This document shows positions 25,236-33,777 of a stretch of 64,000 bases of DNA, piece by piece; positions within the stretch are counted from its first letter, which is position 1, and each line of letters starts with the position of its first letter. This stretch comes from JBBECJ01 sp963763325. Its GTDB lineage: Bacteria; Chloroflexota; Chloroflexia; Thermomicrobiales; CFX8. The position numbers and the translations under genes are program-made. Below the pieces are notes generated by a model. It saw only the letters and a program-made list of their open reading frames with translations. It was not told the DNA's origin and searched no databases. Location of the stretch: the NCBI GenBank assembly GCA_963763325.1, contig CAVXOL010000011.1, positions 248,001 to 312,000 of the forward strand, read 5' to 3'.

Positions 25236-27357
25236 ATGGAAACGCGTGAGATCCTCTGGAACGTCGGGAGCTTCTCGCGGATCGCGCTGAATGTCCTGAT
25301 GGTGCTGCCGTTCATCGCGATCGCGTTCGGGCTGGCGCGGCGGGTGCGGTCGTGGCGACGTGGGTTGCCGGAGGACCGCTTCGGCGACTGGGGGACGCGG
25401 CTGCGTTCGGCGCTCGTCAAGAGCGTCTTCCACGGGCGGATCGTCCGGCGCAACAAGCTCTACGCCGGGATCATGCACGCCAACATCTTCGGTGGCTTCA
25501 TCATCCTCCTGATCGGGACGATCATCGTCGCGATCGAGGACGACATCGCCGTCCCGCTGCTGGGGACCTCCTTCTACCACGGGACGTTCTACCTCGGGCT
25601 ACAAGCTGGTCGTGAACACCGGCGGCGTGATGCTGATTGTCGGCGTCCTGATGTCGTTCTACCGGCGCTACGTGATCCAGCCAAAGATTCAGGAGACGGC
25701 GGCTGACGACGTCATCCTCCTGACGATGCTGCTGGTGCTGTGTGTCCAGGGCTTCGTCGTCCAGGCGCTGCGGCTGGCGGTCGAGAACGATCCGTGGGCG
25801 AAATGGTCGTACGTCTCCTACCCGATGGCGGTCGCGCTGCGCGGGCTCTCGCCCGACTCGCTGGAGACGATGCACCTCATCAACTGGTGGGGGCACTTCC
25901 TGACGACGTTCGTCTTCCTCGGCTACATCGCCTGGTCCAAGATGGTGCACGCCTTCACCTCGCTGACCAACGTCTTCTTCCGCCGCCTCAAGCCGATGGG
26001 TGAGCTGACGCCAATCGCGAACCTCGAAGAGGCCGAGACGTTCGGGATCGCCAAGCTTGAGGACTTCACCTGGGCGCAGTTGATGAACACCGACGCCTGT
26101 ATGCACTGCGGGCGCTGCCTGGAGTACTGCCCGACCTTCACGACCGACAAGCCGCTGCGGCCGCGTGACCTGGTGCTGGAGATCGCGGGCTACGCGGCCG
26201 ACCACGGCAGCATCTTCTCCGGCGAGGTCGGCGAGGGCGAGAACTCGGCCCGCTACCGCTGGGGCTTCGGCAGCGAGCGCGACCTGCTGGGTGGCGTCGT
26301 GACGCCGGCCGAGATCTGGGACTGCACGACCTGTGGCGCCTGCATGGAGCACTGCCCGGTCTACATCGAGCACGTCCCGATGATCGTCGGGATGCGGCGC
26401 AACCTGGTCCTGGAGCAGGCCGAGTTCCCGGACGAGCTGGGGCCGGTCTTCAACAACTTCGAGCGCTTCGGCTCGCCGTACTCGTTCCCGCAGAGCCAGC
26501 GCGACGACTGGACGAAGCGGCTCGACTTCCCGGTGCCGATCATGGCCGAGAAGGCGGCGGCTGAGGAGGAGGTCGAGGTCCTCTTCTTCGTCGGCTGCAT
26601 CGGCTCGTTCGACTCGCGCAACCAGCAGACGACCCGCGCCTTGGCGAAGATCCTCCACGCGGCCGGGATCAACTACGCGATCCTCGGCAAGGAGGAGAGC
26701 TGCAACGGCGACGCCGCCAAGCGGATGGGCAACGAGTACCTGGCCCAGATGATGGGGATGCAGACGGTCGAGACGCTGAACCAGTACTCGTTCAAGAAGA
26801 TCGTGACCGCCTGCCCGCACTGCTTCAACACCTTCGCCAACGAGTACCCGCAGATCGGCGGCAAGTGGGAGGTCGTCCACCACTCGCAGCTCATCAACCA
26901 GTTGATCGAGGAGGGACGGATCAGGCTCGACCCGTCGTCGGCGATCGCCCAGGGCAAGGTGACCTACCACGACCCCTGCTACCTGGGCCGCTACAACGGC
27001 GAGTACGACGCGCCCCGCTCGGTCGTCAGCGCCCTGCCCGGCGTCGAGCTGACCGAGATGGCGCGCAACCGCAACAAGTCGTTCTGCTGCGGCGGCGGTG
27101 GTGGCCGGATGTTCATGGAGGAGACACGCGGCTCGCGCATCAACCGCAACCGGATCACGGAAGCGATCGACACCGGCGCGACGATGGTCGCCGCCGCCTG
27201 CCCGTTCTGCATGATCATGTTCGAGGACGGCATCCGCGGCGTCGATGCCGAAGAGACCTTCCAGGTCAAGGACATCGCCGAACTGGTGGCGGCCTCGATG
27301 GTGACGGCGCCGGCGTCAACTGGCGATGACGGGGTTCACGCCGAAGCGGGCGAGTAG
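25236..27357 (+). CDS. membrane-bound Fe-S oxidoreductase (FadF / EMO type ETF:quinone reductase), one frameshift
   Basis: ATG 25236 follows CCGGAGGTTCC. The frame shifts once near 25600 (span is 3n+1). The N-terminal third has four to six membrane helices (LNVLMVLPFIAIAFGLA, IFGGFIILLIGTIIVAI, GGVMLIVGVLMSFYRRYV), like NarI-type cytochrome subunits. The cytoplasmic part has two 4Fe-4S motifs (CMHCGRCLEYCP, CTTCGACMEHCP) and two CCG domains (VGCIGSFDSRNQQ, HDPCYLGRYNGEY, CCGGGGGRMF). This is the layout of the FadF/EMO reductases that move electrons from EtfAB to menaquinone. Position after etfBA supports that role. Confidence 0.9.
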
Positions 27358-27709
27358 TCGTCAACGGCGCAACGTTTCAGGTGCCTCCCTTCATTCGAAC
27401 GGTTTTGGGGCGGGTTTATGTGCCAACCGGATTCAAAGGGGTAAAGGCGGTAAAGGCGTTCACGGACAGTGGGTGAGCGTCTTTGCCTTGCTGTGTGGTC
27501 AAGGTGCTCAAGATGCTCATGTTCAGCGGGTGAGCGAGTTGATGAGAGCCTTGAGTCCAAGTGGCTCAAGTGGCTCAAGCTCATGGTGTGAGCCAGTTGA
27601 ATGAGCGAGATGAGCCAGTTGGCCAAGGGGCCAAGGTGGCCAAGGTGGCCAACGAGAGTGGACATGCCGAGTCGGGCGCGGGGCCGAACATATTGGCGGG
27701 AGGATCGCT
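27358..27709. other. 352-base low-complexity intergenic region
   Basis: No gene is supported here. From about 27535 to 27660 the DNA is built from repeated short words: CAAGTGGCTCAAGTGGCTC, GAGCCAGTTG twice, and GGCCAAGGTGGCCAAGGTGGCC. Several of these words are complementary, so local hairpins are likely. The earlier half (27358-27535) shows GGTAAAGGCGGTAAAGGCG and AAGGTGCTCAAGATGCTCA duplications. Confidence 0.6.
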
Positions 27710-28191
27710 TTGGCGGGCGGAGCTTCGACGCGCAGTTCCAGAATCGTCCGTGCGCCACGCGAACGCGTCTATCGCGCATTCGTCGAACCTGATGAGTTGC
27801 TCGCCTGGCTCCCGCCAGCCGAGATGACGAGCCAGATGCACGCGTTCGACGCGCGGGTCGAGTGGCGGCTACCAGATGTCGCTGTTCTATGCGCCGGACG
27901 AGCAGACGTTTCAGGGTAAGACCGCCGAGACAGGAGGACAGGGTCGTTGTCCGCTTTGTCGAGTTGAACCCACCGGAGCGGATCGTCGAGGCCGTCACCT
28001 TCGTCTCTGACGATCCTGCCTTTGCGGGTGAGATGACGCTGACGATCACGCTGACCGAGGTTCCTGACGGAACCGAAGTCACGATGCTGTTCGAGAACCT
28101 GCCGCACCGGATCTACGCCCCGAGGACAACCAGGCTGGTGCGGACCTTGTCGCTGGGACAGCTCGCTTGCTTTCTTGGATCGTCATCCTGA
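27710..28191 (+). CDS. SRPBCC (AHSA1-like) protein, frameshifted
   Basis: The first frame gives STRSSRIVRAPRERVYRAFV and EPDELLAWLPPAEMTSQMHA, the standard start of AHSA1-type START-like domains; the start codon is uncertain. After shifts near 27862 and 27925 it continues with EDRVVVRFVELNPPERIVEA, FAGEMTLTITLTEVPDGTEV and TMLFENLPHRI. A neighbouring frame gives PEDNQAGAD before the last helix, so another shift near 28115 is likely. About 155 residues. Ligand unknown. Its 3' end overlaps the convergent 79-residue gene by 9 bases. Confidence 0.72.
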
Positions 28192-28422
28192 TTGCGGCGT
28201 CAGACTACTCTCGTCGGTAAAGTACGGCTCCTCATCCTCCAGCCCGTCGCCGCTGGCCGAGTCCCAGAGCGCAACTTCCTCCAGGTAATCGGCCCAGGCA
28301 ACCGGGTCTGAACTCAGCCGGGCGAAACCCTCATGCATCGCCCGCCAGAATGCGGCCGTGTCGTTGAAATCGATGGCCACTTCGACCGACTGGTGAGTTG
28401 ACTGGTCTTGCGGTATTGACAT
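28183..28422 (-). CDS. hypothetical protein, 79 aa
   Basis: An acidic protein (MSIPQDQSTHQSVEVAIDFN; GFARLSSDPVAWADYLEEVA; ends DEEPYFTDESSLTPQSG) with GAGG before ATG. Size and composition resemble small antitoxin-like or conserved hypothetical proteins, but there is no toxin gene beside it. It lies 11 bases downstream of the methyltransferase and is probably co-transcribed with it. Function unknown. Confidence 0.5.
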   Translation of the reverse strand: MSIPQDQSTHQSVEVAIDFNDTAAFWRAMHEGFARLSSDPVAWADYLEEVALWDSASGDGLEDEEPYFTDESSLTPQSG

Positions 28423-28433
28423 CGTCTGCTACC

Positions 28434-29253
28434 TCATTCCTTCTTCGTAGCCCGCAGCGAGAACATGAACGGGAGCGACGGGTACTCCGGTGGCAGGCGC
28501 CAGAAGTCGGGGCCGTCCTTGACCATGAACGGCAGGTACTTCCAGGCGCAGTAGTCGTACTCGCCGACGTGCTCGATCGTCAGGCCGGCGTCGATCAGGG
28601 CTGTGATGATCTCGCCGAGCGGGTGGTTCCACTCGTAGGTGCGGCGGTTGGTCATCTTCGCGCTCTCGTCGGCGTAGGTGCCGTCGTACTCCATCGAGAG
28701 TGGTTCTGCCTGCCGGAAGTAGGGGTAGCGGATGCTCAGGCCGTTGGGATCTTCGTCGTTCAGCGGCCAGGCGGCCGGGTGGGCGTCGATGATGATGAAC
28801 CGTCCGCCAGGCTTGACATAGCGGGCGACGACCTGTGCCCAGGCGCGGATGTCCGGCAGCCAGCAGAGGGTTCCGTATGACTTGAAAACGAGATCGAACT
28901 GCTCGTCCAGCACGTCCGGGACGTCATAGATGTTCGACTCGATGAAGCGGACATCGACGCCGACCTCGGTCGCGAGTTCGCGCGCCGTCTGGATCGCGAT
29001 CGGGGAGAAATCGACGCCGGTTGCTCGTCGCGCCGAGCCAGGCGAAGCGGATCGTGTCCATTCCGAAGTGGCATTGCAGGTGAAGGACCGACTGCCCCGC
29101 GACATCGCCGATCTGCGAGAGGACGAGGTCGTCGAACGGACGCTTGTCGCGCTTGAAGCCGGGTACGTCGTAGAACTCAGTCGTCGGGTGGATACTGGCC
29201 GCTTCGTCCCAGTGGGCGCGGTTGGCCTCCATGTGTTCGCGATCTGTGTTCAA
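28434..29253 (-). CDS. class I SAM-dependent methyltransferase, one frameshift
   Basis: The best start is TTG 29253, 8 bases behind AAGGAG; a GTG at 29268 lies inside a repeat arm and its own codons form the ribosome site. The protein opens NTDREHMEANRAHWDEAASI, with LHLQCHFGMDTIRFAWLGA as motif I. A shift near 29035 leads to RATGVDFSPIAIQTARELAT, then FDLVFKSYGTLCWLPDIRAW and YVKPGGRFIIIDAHP, and ends at 28434 (LPPEYPSLPFMFSLRATKK). About 272 residues. The acceptor is unknown. Confidence 0.85.
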
Positions 29254-29264
29254 CGGTTTCTCCT

Positions 29265-29356
29265 TCACGGGTAGGGGCGATGGCCGCAGCCTCGCCCTGC
29301 CTGATGCCCACGCAGTCTGAGCAGGGCGAGGCTGCGGCCATCGCCCCTACCCGTGA
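29265..29356. repeat. GGCGATGGCCGCAGCCTCGC palindromic element, copy 1
   Basis: Perfect 36-base arms (29265-29300 and 29321-29356) surround a 20-base loop. Each arm contains GGCGATGGCCGCAGCCTCGC. A near-identical element lies at 58798-58897 inside another gene. The left arm overlaps the GTG that would otherwise start the methyltransferase gene. Confidence 0.92.
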
Positions 29357-29362
29357 GAGGCG

Positions 29363-30388
29363 TTATTTGGAAGATCCCGGAAGACCGCGAACGCCCTCCA
29401 TGACGGTCATGAAGCGGTCGTCCGGTTGATCCGGCATCGAGAGCGAGATCGTGTCGATCAGGCCCCTGAGTCGCGCGTCGATCTGGTCGACGATCGTTTC
29501 CCAGGTACCGCTGATGCAGAAGCCGTCGAGGACTTCGTCGGGGACGGCGGTTGGCAGGTCGTCCCAGCGGTTCTCGGCGATCAGGTCGCGTAGCTTCGGA
29601 TTGATCTCCTGCCAGCCGTGATGCTCCAGCACTGGCAGGTAGGTGCGGGTCGAGGCGTAGAACGCGATCCGGTAGCGGACGTCCTCGCGTGCCCTCTGGA
29701 CGGCTTGTTCGTCTGGCCCGGTCGCGATGAAGCCGGTCCCGATCATCTCGAAGTCGTCGAGCGAGCGACCCGATTTCTCGGCCCCGGCCCGGACGTTGGG
29801 CCAGATGACGTCGCGGGTGTACTCCGGTGTCGAGAATGGGTGGACGCGGAGTCCGTCGCAGAGCTCACCGGCCAGCCGGATGTTGTAGGCGTTGACGGCG
29901 GCAATGTGGACCTTCGGCGGCGGGAAGTCGGATGGGGGTGGCGAGAACTCGGGCGTCATCAGCGTGAAGTTGTAGAACTTGCCCCGGTAGTTCAGCGGTG
30001 TCCCGTTCTGCCAGGTGTCCCAGATCGCGCGGAGCGACTCGATGTACTCGCGCAGCCGAGGTCCCGGCGAGTCCCAGACGGTCGAGAAGCGCCGTTCGAT
30101 GTGTCCCTTGACCTGCGTTCCCAGGCCGACGACGAAGCGCCCTTCCGACAGGTCCTGGATGTTGCGCCCCTGATAGGCGACGACCATCGGGCTGCGCGGG
30201 AAGGCGATCGCGACCGATGTCGAGATGCGGATACGGCTCGTCATCGTCGCTGCCAGCGTGCTGGTGACGAACGGATCACGTTTCAGCTCGGCCGCGCCGA
30301 GCCCGTCGAAGCCCATCTCCTCGGCGCGCGCCGCCCATGCCGCGACCTCGTTCCACGCGACGTCCGCCAGGCCAGTTTCGATCTGCAC
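29363..30388 (-). CDS. F420-dependent LLM-class oxidoreductase (TIGR03617-like)
   Basis: I chose GTG 30388 (MQIETGLADVAWNEVAAWAA), with GAGAGGATACTGGCAAC upstream; the longer frame lacks a signal. The 341-residue TIM-barrel protein has EEMGFDGLGAAELKRDPFV, TSVAIAFPRSPMVVAYQGRN, LSEGRFVVGLGTQVKGHIER and PPKVHIAAVNAYNIRLAGEL, the pattern of bacterial luciferase-like oxidoreductases in the F420 subgroup. It would use reduced F420 or FMN to transfer hydride to an unknown substrate. Cytoplasmic, intact frame. It is divergent from the kinase gene. Confidence 0.9.
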   Translation of the reverse strand: MQIETGLADVAWNEVAAWAARAEEMGFDGLGAAELKRDPFVTSTLAATMTSRIRISTSVAIAFPRSPMVVAYQGRNIQDLSEGRFVVGLGTQVKGHIERRFSTVWDSPGPRLREYIESLRAIWDTWQNGTPLNYRGKFYNFTLMTPEFSPPPSDFPPPKVHIAAVNAYNIRLAGELCDGLRVHPFSTPEYTRDVIWPNVRAGAEKSGRSLDDFEMIGTGFIATGPDEQAVQRAREDVRYRIAFYASTRTYLPVLEHHGWQEINPKLRDLIAENRWDDLPTAVPDEVLDGFCISGTWETIVDQIDARLRGLIDTISLSMPDQPDDRFMTVMEGVRGLPGSSK

Positions 30389-30673
30389 GTTGCCAGTATC
30401 CTCTCGTCGTTGACGGCACTTGCTGCGGTTCCGTCCGGCACTTGCGCTCGTGATGATGCTGACGCCATTGTCGCGCAGATCGTTACCTTTGCGTAACCGG
30501 CCGCTTTTTGTCATCGTGCGAGTTGTTGAATCCGGGCGGCGATGCCTGGGCGGCGCCCAGGTTAGCAATTGCGCTGGCTACGGTACTATCATGAGCATAT
30601 CCGGCGACACCCTGCCTCGATCGAACGCTCGCCGCGCTCCCACGACCATGTTTCGCACGAACTGGAGCGGTAT

Positions 30674-33031
30674 ATGTCCACCGACCAGACGATTTCGGCC
30701 ATGATCGGCCGAACGTTCAACGGCTATCGCGTGACACGGTACATCGCCCGTGGCGGAATGGGCCTGGTTTTCGAAGGTATTCAGGAGTCGCTGGGCCGTC
30801 CAGTCGCGATCAAGCTGCTGTACCCGCATCTGAGCGGAGACGACCGTTTCCGCGAGCGGTTCGAGCGTGAGGCCCGCTCGATCGCGCAGCTGGACCACCC
30901 GAACATCGTCCGTGTTCTCGATTATGGCAGCGAGGACACCTACTACTATATGGTGCTCGACTTCATCGATGGCCCCAGCCTGCGCGACGAGATGCAGACC
31001 CTGCATAGCCGTGGACAGCAGCTGCGAACCGACCGGGTTATCGACATCCTGCGTCAGATCAGTAGTGCGCTGTCGTATGCCCATGGACTCGGATTCATCC
31101 ATCGCGATGTCAAGCCTGGCAACATCATGCTTGCCAGCGATGGCCGCGTCTTCCTGACAGACTTCGGTGTCGTCAAGCTGCTCGGCACCGAGCAATTGAC
31201 GATCACTGGTACCTTCCTCGGGACACCGGAGTACATGTCTCCTGAGCAGGCGACCGGTGGCGACGTTGAGCCGGCAACCGACCAGTACGCCCTGGCGATC
31301 GTCGCCTACGAAATGCTGGTCGGGCAGGTTCCCTTCAAGGCGTCAACGCCGATCCAGGTCATGCAGAAGCAGCTTAACGACCCGCCACCGGTTCCAAGCC
31401 CGCTGGCGCCGATCTACGGAAACGAGATCGATGCGATCTTCGCGCGGGCGCTGGCGAAGCATCCCGGTGGGCGGTACGGAAGCGCGATCGAGTTCGTTGA
31501 GCATCTGGCGCGAGTCGTCAACTCAGCTCCGTCACGCAACATCCCGACGCTGCTGGTCGCTCCAGCTGCGTCCATGCCGTATGCAACGCCGGCATCCGGT
31601 TCGGGACCGGGTCTGTCCGCGCCACCCTCGACGCCATCACAGCCGTCGGCCGCGTATACGCCAGCGCCCTACCCGCCGGCGTCCTACCCGCCGGCCTCGG
31701 CAGACCAGTCACATGGGGCGGCTTCTCAGACGTACGGTGGAGTACCTCCGATGTACGCCGCCGGTGGCGGCGCGCCGCCACCAGTCTCGCCGTCGGCCGG
31801 TCTGCCGGCATCGGCCTCCAACCCACCAGAGCGGCGCAGTGGCGCGGCCATCTTCGGCGGTGTGCTGGCGCTGCTACTGCTGGCGGCGCTGGCCGGCTAC
31901 TTTCTGTTCATGAACGACGACAATGATGACAACGGCACGGTCGGAGCTGCCTCTTCCGCGACGGCGACCGTTGAGATCGTGGCAACGACGGTTGCCACCG
32001 AAGCACCAGCAACGGACGTTCCTGCGGTGGCAACCGCAACGAGCGTCGGGGCGGTGGACACGCCGACGACTGAGGCTGCCGTGCCGACCGCGACAGCGAC
32101 GGCAACCCCGCTGCCAGAGATGGTGATCTACTATGCCCACAAGCCGGAGGAGTCGCACAACCCGCAGATCTACGCCATGAAGCTCGATGGGACAGAGCCG
32201 CGGCTGTTCGCCGAATCTCGCGGGCATTCGTGGGGTCCGGTCACCTCACAGGATGGATCGCGAATCATGTTCTCGTCAGTTACGCGCGAGGACCACACGA
32301 TCCATACGGCCGATGGCGGAGGTCTTGTCGGTTCTGGCAACCACGACATCTATGTCGTCGATATCGTCGGCAACGATTTTGCCAGTCTGAGTTCGGCGAA
32401 TCTCAGCAACGTGTCCGTCGAGTTCACGTCGTGGGACAACGGTTGGTCGTGGACGATCGATGGTGAGTGGATCACGTTTACCTCCGACCGGCCAACCGCA
32501 GACGGCAGCACCGACTGGGAGATCTACCTGATGCGGCCAGATGGCACGGAGATCCGCCAATTGACCGACACGCCCCACAATGAGGGCTGGCCGGTCTGGA
32601 CGCCGGACGGATCCCAGATCGTCTACTCATCCGACGAGACAGGTGACGATGAGCTGTTCATCATGAACGCCGATGGAACGAATCCGCGCCGCCTGACCGA
32701 TCGTGCCGGCAGCAACGAGCTTTTTCCTTCCGTGTCGCCGGACGGGACGCGGATCATCTTTTCATCGCAGGTTCCTTCGGTCAACGAGGGAAACCTCTGG
32801 ATCATGGACATCGATGGCGGCAACGCCCGGCAGCTGACAAGCACGGCTGCCCTCAACAATATCCCGAGCTGGTGTCCGGCAGGCGACCTGGTTGTCTTTG
32901 TATCGGACGTGCGTGGGAACGACAACATCTACATCATGAAGGCCGACGGGTCAGGGCTGACACAGTTGACCGACGACCCGGGCGAAGACACGACGCCACA
33001 TTGCAGCGCCATTCCGACCGGAGGACCATAG
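30674..33031 (+). CDS. membrane Ser/Thr protein kinase with extracellular TolB-like beta-propeller
   Basis: ATG 30674 follows GGAGCGGTAT and gives 785 residues. The kinase domain (about 17-280) has the glycine loop IARGGMGLVFEG, AIKLL, HRDVKPGN (His at residue 143), DFG at 163-165 and GTPEYMSPEQ, so it should be active. A Pro/Ala/Ser-rich linker leads to one membrane helix (about 392-414, GGVLALLLLAALAGYFLFM). Outside follow a Thr/Ala-rich stalk and a propeller of PD40/WD40-like repeats (WTPDGSQIVYSSDETGDDEL, VSPDGTRIIFSSQ, IMKADGSGLTQLTDDPGE). The propeller probably senses a cell-wall or external ligand. Confidence 0.93.
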   Translation: MSTDQTISAMIGRTFNGYRVTRYIARGGMGLVFEGIQESLGRPVAIKLLYPHLSGDDRFRERFEREARSIAQLDHPNIVRVLDYGSEDTYYYMVLDFIDGPSLRDEMQTLHSRGQQLRTDRVIDILRQISSALSYAHGLGFIHRDVKPGNIMLASDGRVFLTDFGVVKLLGTEQLTITGTFLGTPEYMSPEQATGGDVEPATDQYALAIVAYEMLVGQVPFKASTPIQVMQKQLNDPPPVPSPLAPIYGNEIDAIFARALAKHPGGRYGSAIEFVEHLARVVNSAPSRNIPTLLVAPAASMPYATPASGSGPGLSAPPSTPSQPSAAYTPAPYPPASYPPASADQSHGAASQTYGGVPPMYAAGGGAPPPVSPSAGLPASASNPPERRSGAAIFGGVLALLLLAALAGYFLFMNDDNDDNGTVGAASSATATVEIVATTVATEAPATDVPAVATATSVGAVDTPTTEAAVPTATATATPLPEMVIYYAHKPEESHNPQIYAMKLDGTEPRLFAESRGHSWGPVTSQDGSRIMFSSVTREDHTIHTADGGGLVGSGNHDIYVVDIVGNDFASLSSANLSNVSVEFTSWDNGWSWTIDGEWITFTSDRPTADGSTDWEIYLMRPDGTEIRQLTDTPHNEGWPVWTPDGSQIVYSSDETGDDELFIMNADGTNPRRLTDRAGSNELFPSVSPDGTRIIFSSQVPSVNEGNLWIMDIDGGNARQLTSTAALNNIPSWCPAGDLVVFVSDVRGNDNIYIMKADGSGLTQLTDDPGEDTTPHCSAIPTGGP

Positions 33032-33138
33032 CGTTCCGGACGCAATGCGGTTCACGATCAACGGCGGTAGGGAGTTCGCAATGTCACCCGTACCGGACTG
33101 GGGTGCTGTCAAGATCATGGAAGCCTCCAGGCTGTCCA

Positions 33139-33636
33139 CTAGGCCCGAATTGCCGGCTCGTGCTCCTCGTGATAGTGGCCGTAGGAGCCACGCACGACGG
33201 CGGGGCCGAGTCCCTCCTGTGTCCAGTAAAGCCACTCAAAGCGGTTCGGACCCAACAGATCGTCTTCCTGCATTTCGGCGATCGCGCGCTCGACACGGTC
33301 GAACGTGTCGCGTGACTCGTGCATGACCTCGTCGAGCGACTTGTCCTTGTTCTGCTCGTAGAACCACTGGTTGATCGCGTCGGTCTCGTGCTCCTCGCTG
33401 AAGTGGTCGGGCCACGGGAAGCGTGGCTCCTCATGACGAAGGCCGGCCTCCAGCCGCGCGGCGGTCACGAGCCGCCAGCCGGTCAGGTGGGCGACGACGT
33501 CCTTCAGCGAGAGGTGTTCGAAGCTGCCGGGCGCCACGGCGCGCTCATCGCCAGCTTCCGAGACGACTCGTTCGATCTCTTCGCGCAGTCCGCGCACCGT
33601 CTTGAGCAGGTCCTCGCGGGTGTTGAGTTGCTCCAC
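33139..33636 (-). CDS. ClbS/DfsB family four-helix protein
   Basis: The start is GTG 33636 (MEQLNTREDLLKTVRGLREE) with AAGGGG upstream. The order of motifs FEHLSLKDVVAHLTGWRLVT, ARLEAGLRHEEPRFPWPDHF, DAINQWFYEQNKDKSLDEVM and GSYGHYHEEHEPAI fits ClbS/DfsB proteins, a DinB-fold family that includes the colibactin self-resistance hydrolase ClbS; most members are uncharacterised. 165 residues, intact frame. It converges with the kinase gene. Confidence 0.87.
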   Translation of the reverse strand: MEQLNTREDLLKTVRGLREEIERVVSEAGDERAVAPGSFEHLSLKDVVAHLTGWRLVTAARLEAGLRHEEPRFPWPDHFSEEHETDAINQWFYEQNKDKSLDEVMHESRDTFDRVERAIAEMQEDDLLGPNRFEWLYWTQEGLGPAVVRGSYGHYHEEHEPAIRA

Positions 33637-33777
33637 TGCACGTCCCCTTCGTGAGTCGGTCAACTGGTTCGACCAGCATGGTACCTGACTCGTCGCTACG
33701 TGACAGAGCGCAGGCCCCGCATGAAGCAGGGCCTGCCATAACATGTATTGATCGGTATTGTGAAAGCCTGGAGGACC

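Noticed and set aside
25522..26970. A 482-codon minus-strand open frame
   Set aside because: It is antisense to the Fe-S oxidoreductase, whose Cys motifs and CCG domains are clear; the antisense product is low-complexity and rich in Arg, Val and Asp.
28183..28422. Antitoxin of a type II toxin-antitoxin pair
   Set aside because: The size and acidity fit, but the neighbours are a methyltransferase and an SRPBCC protein, and no toxin-like gene is adjacent.
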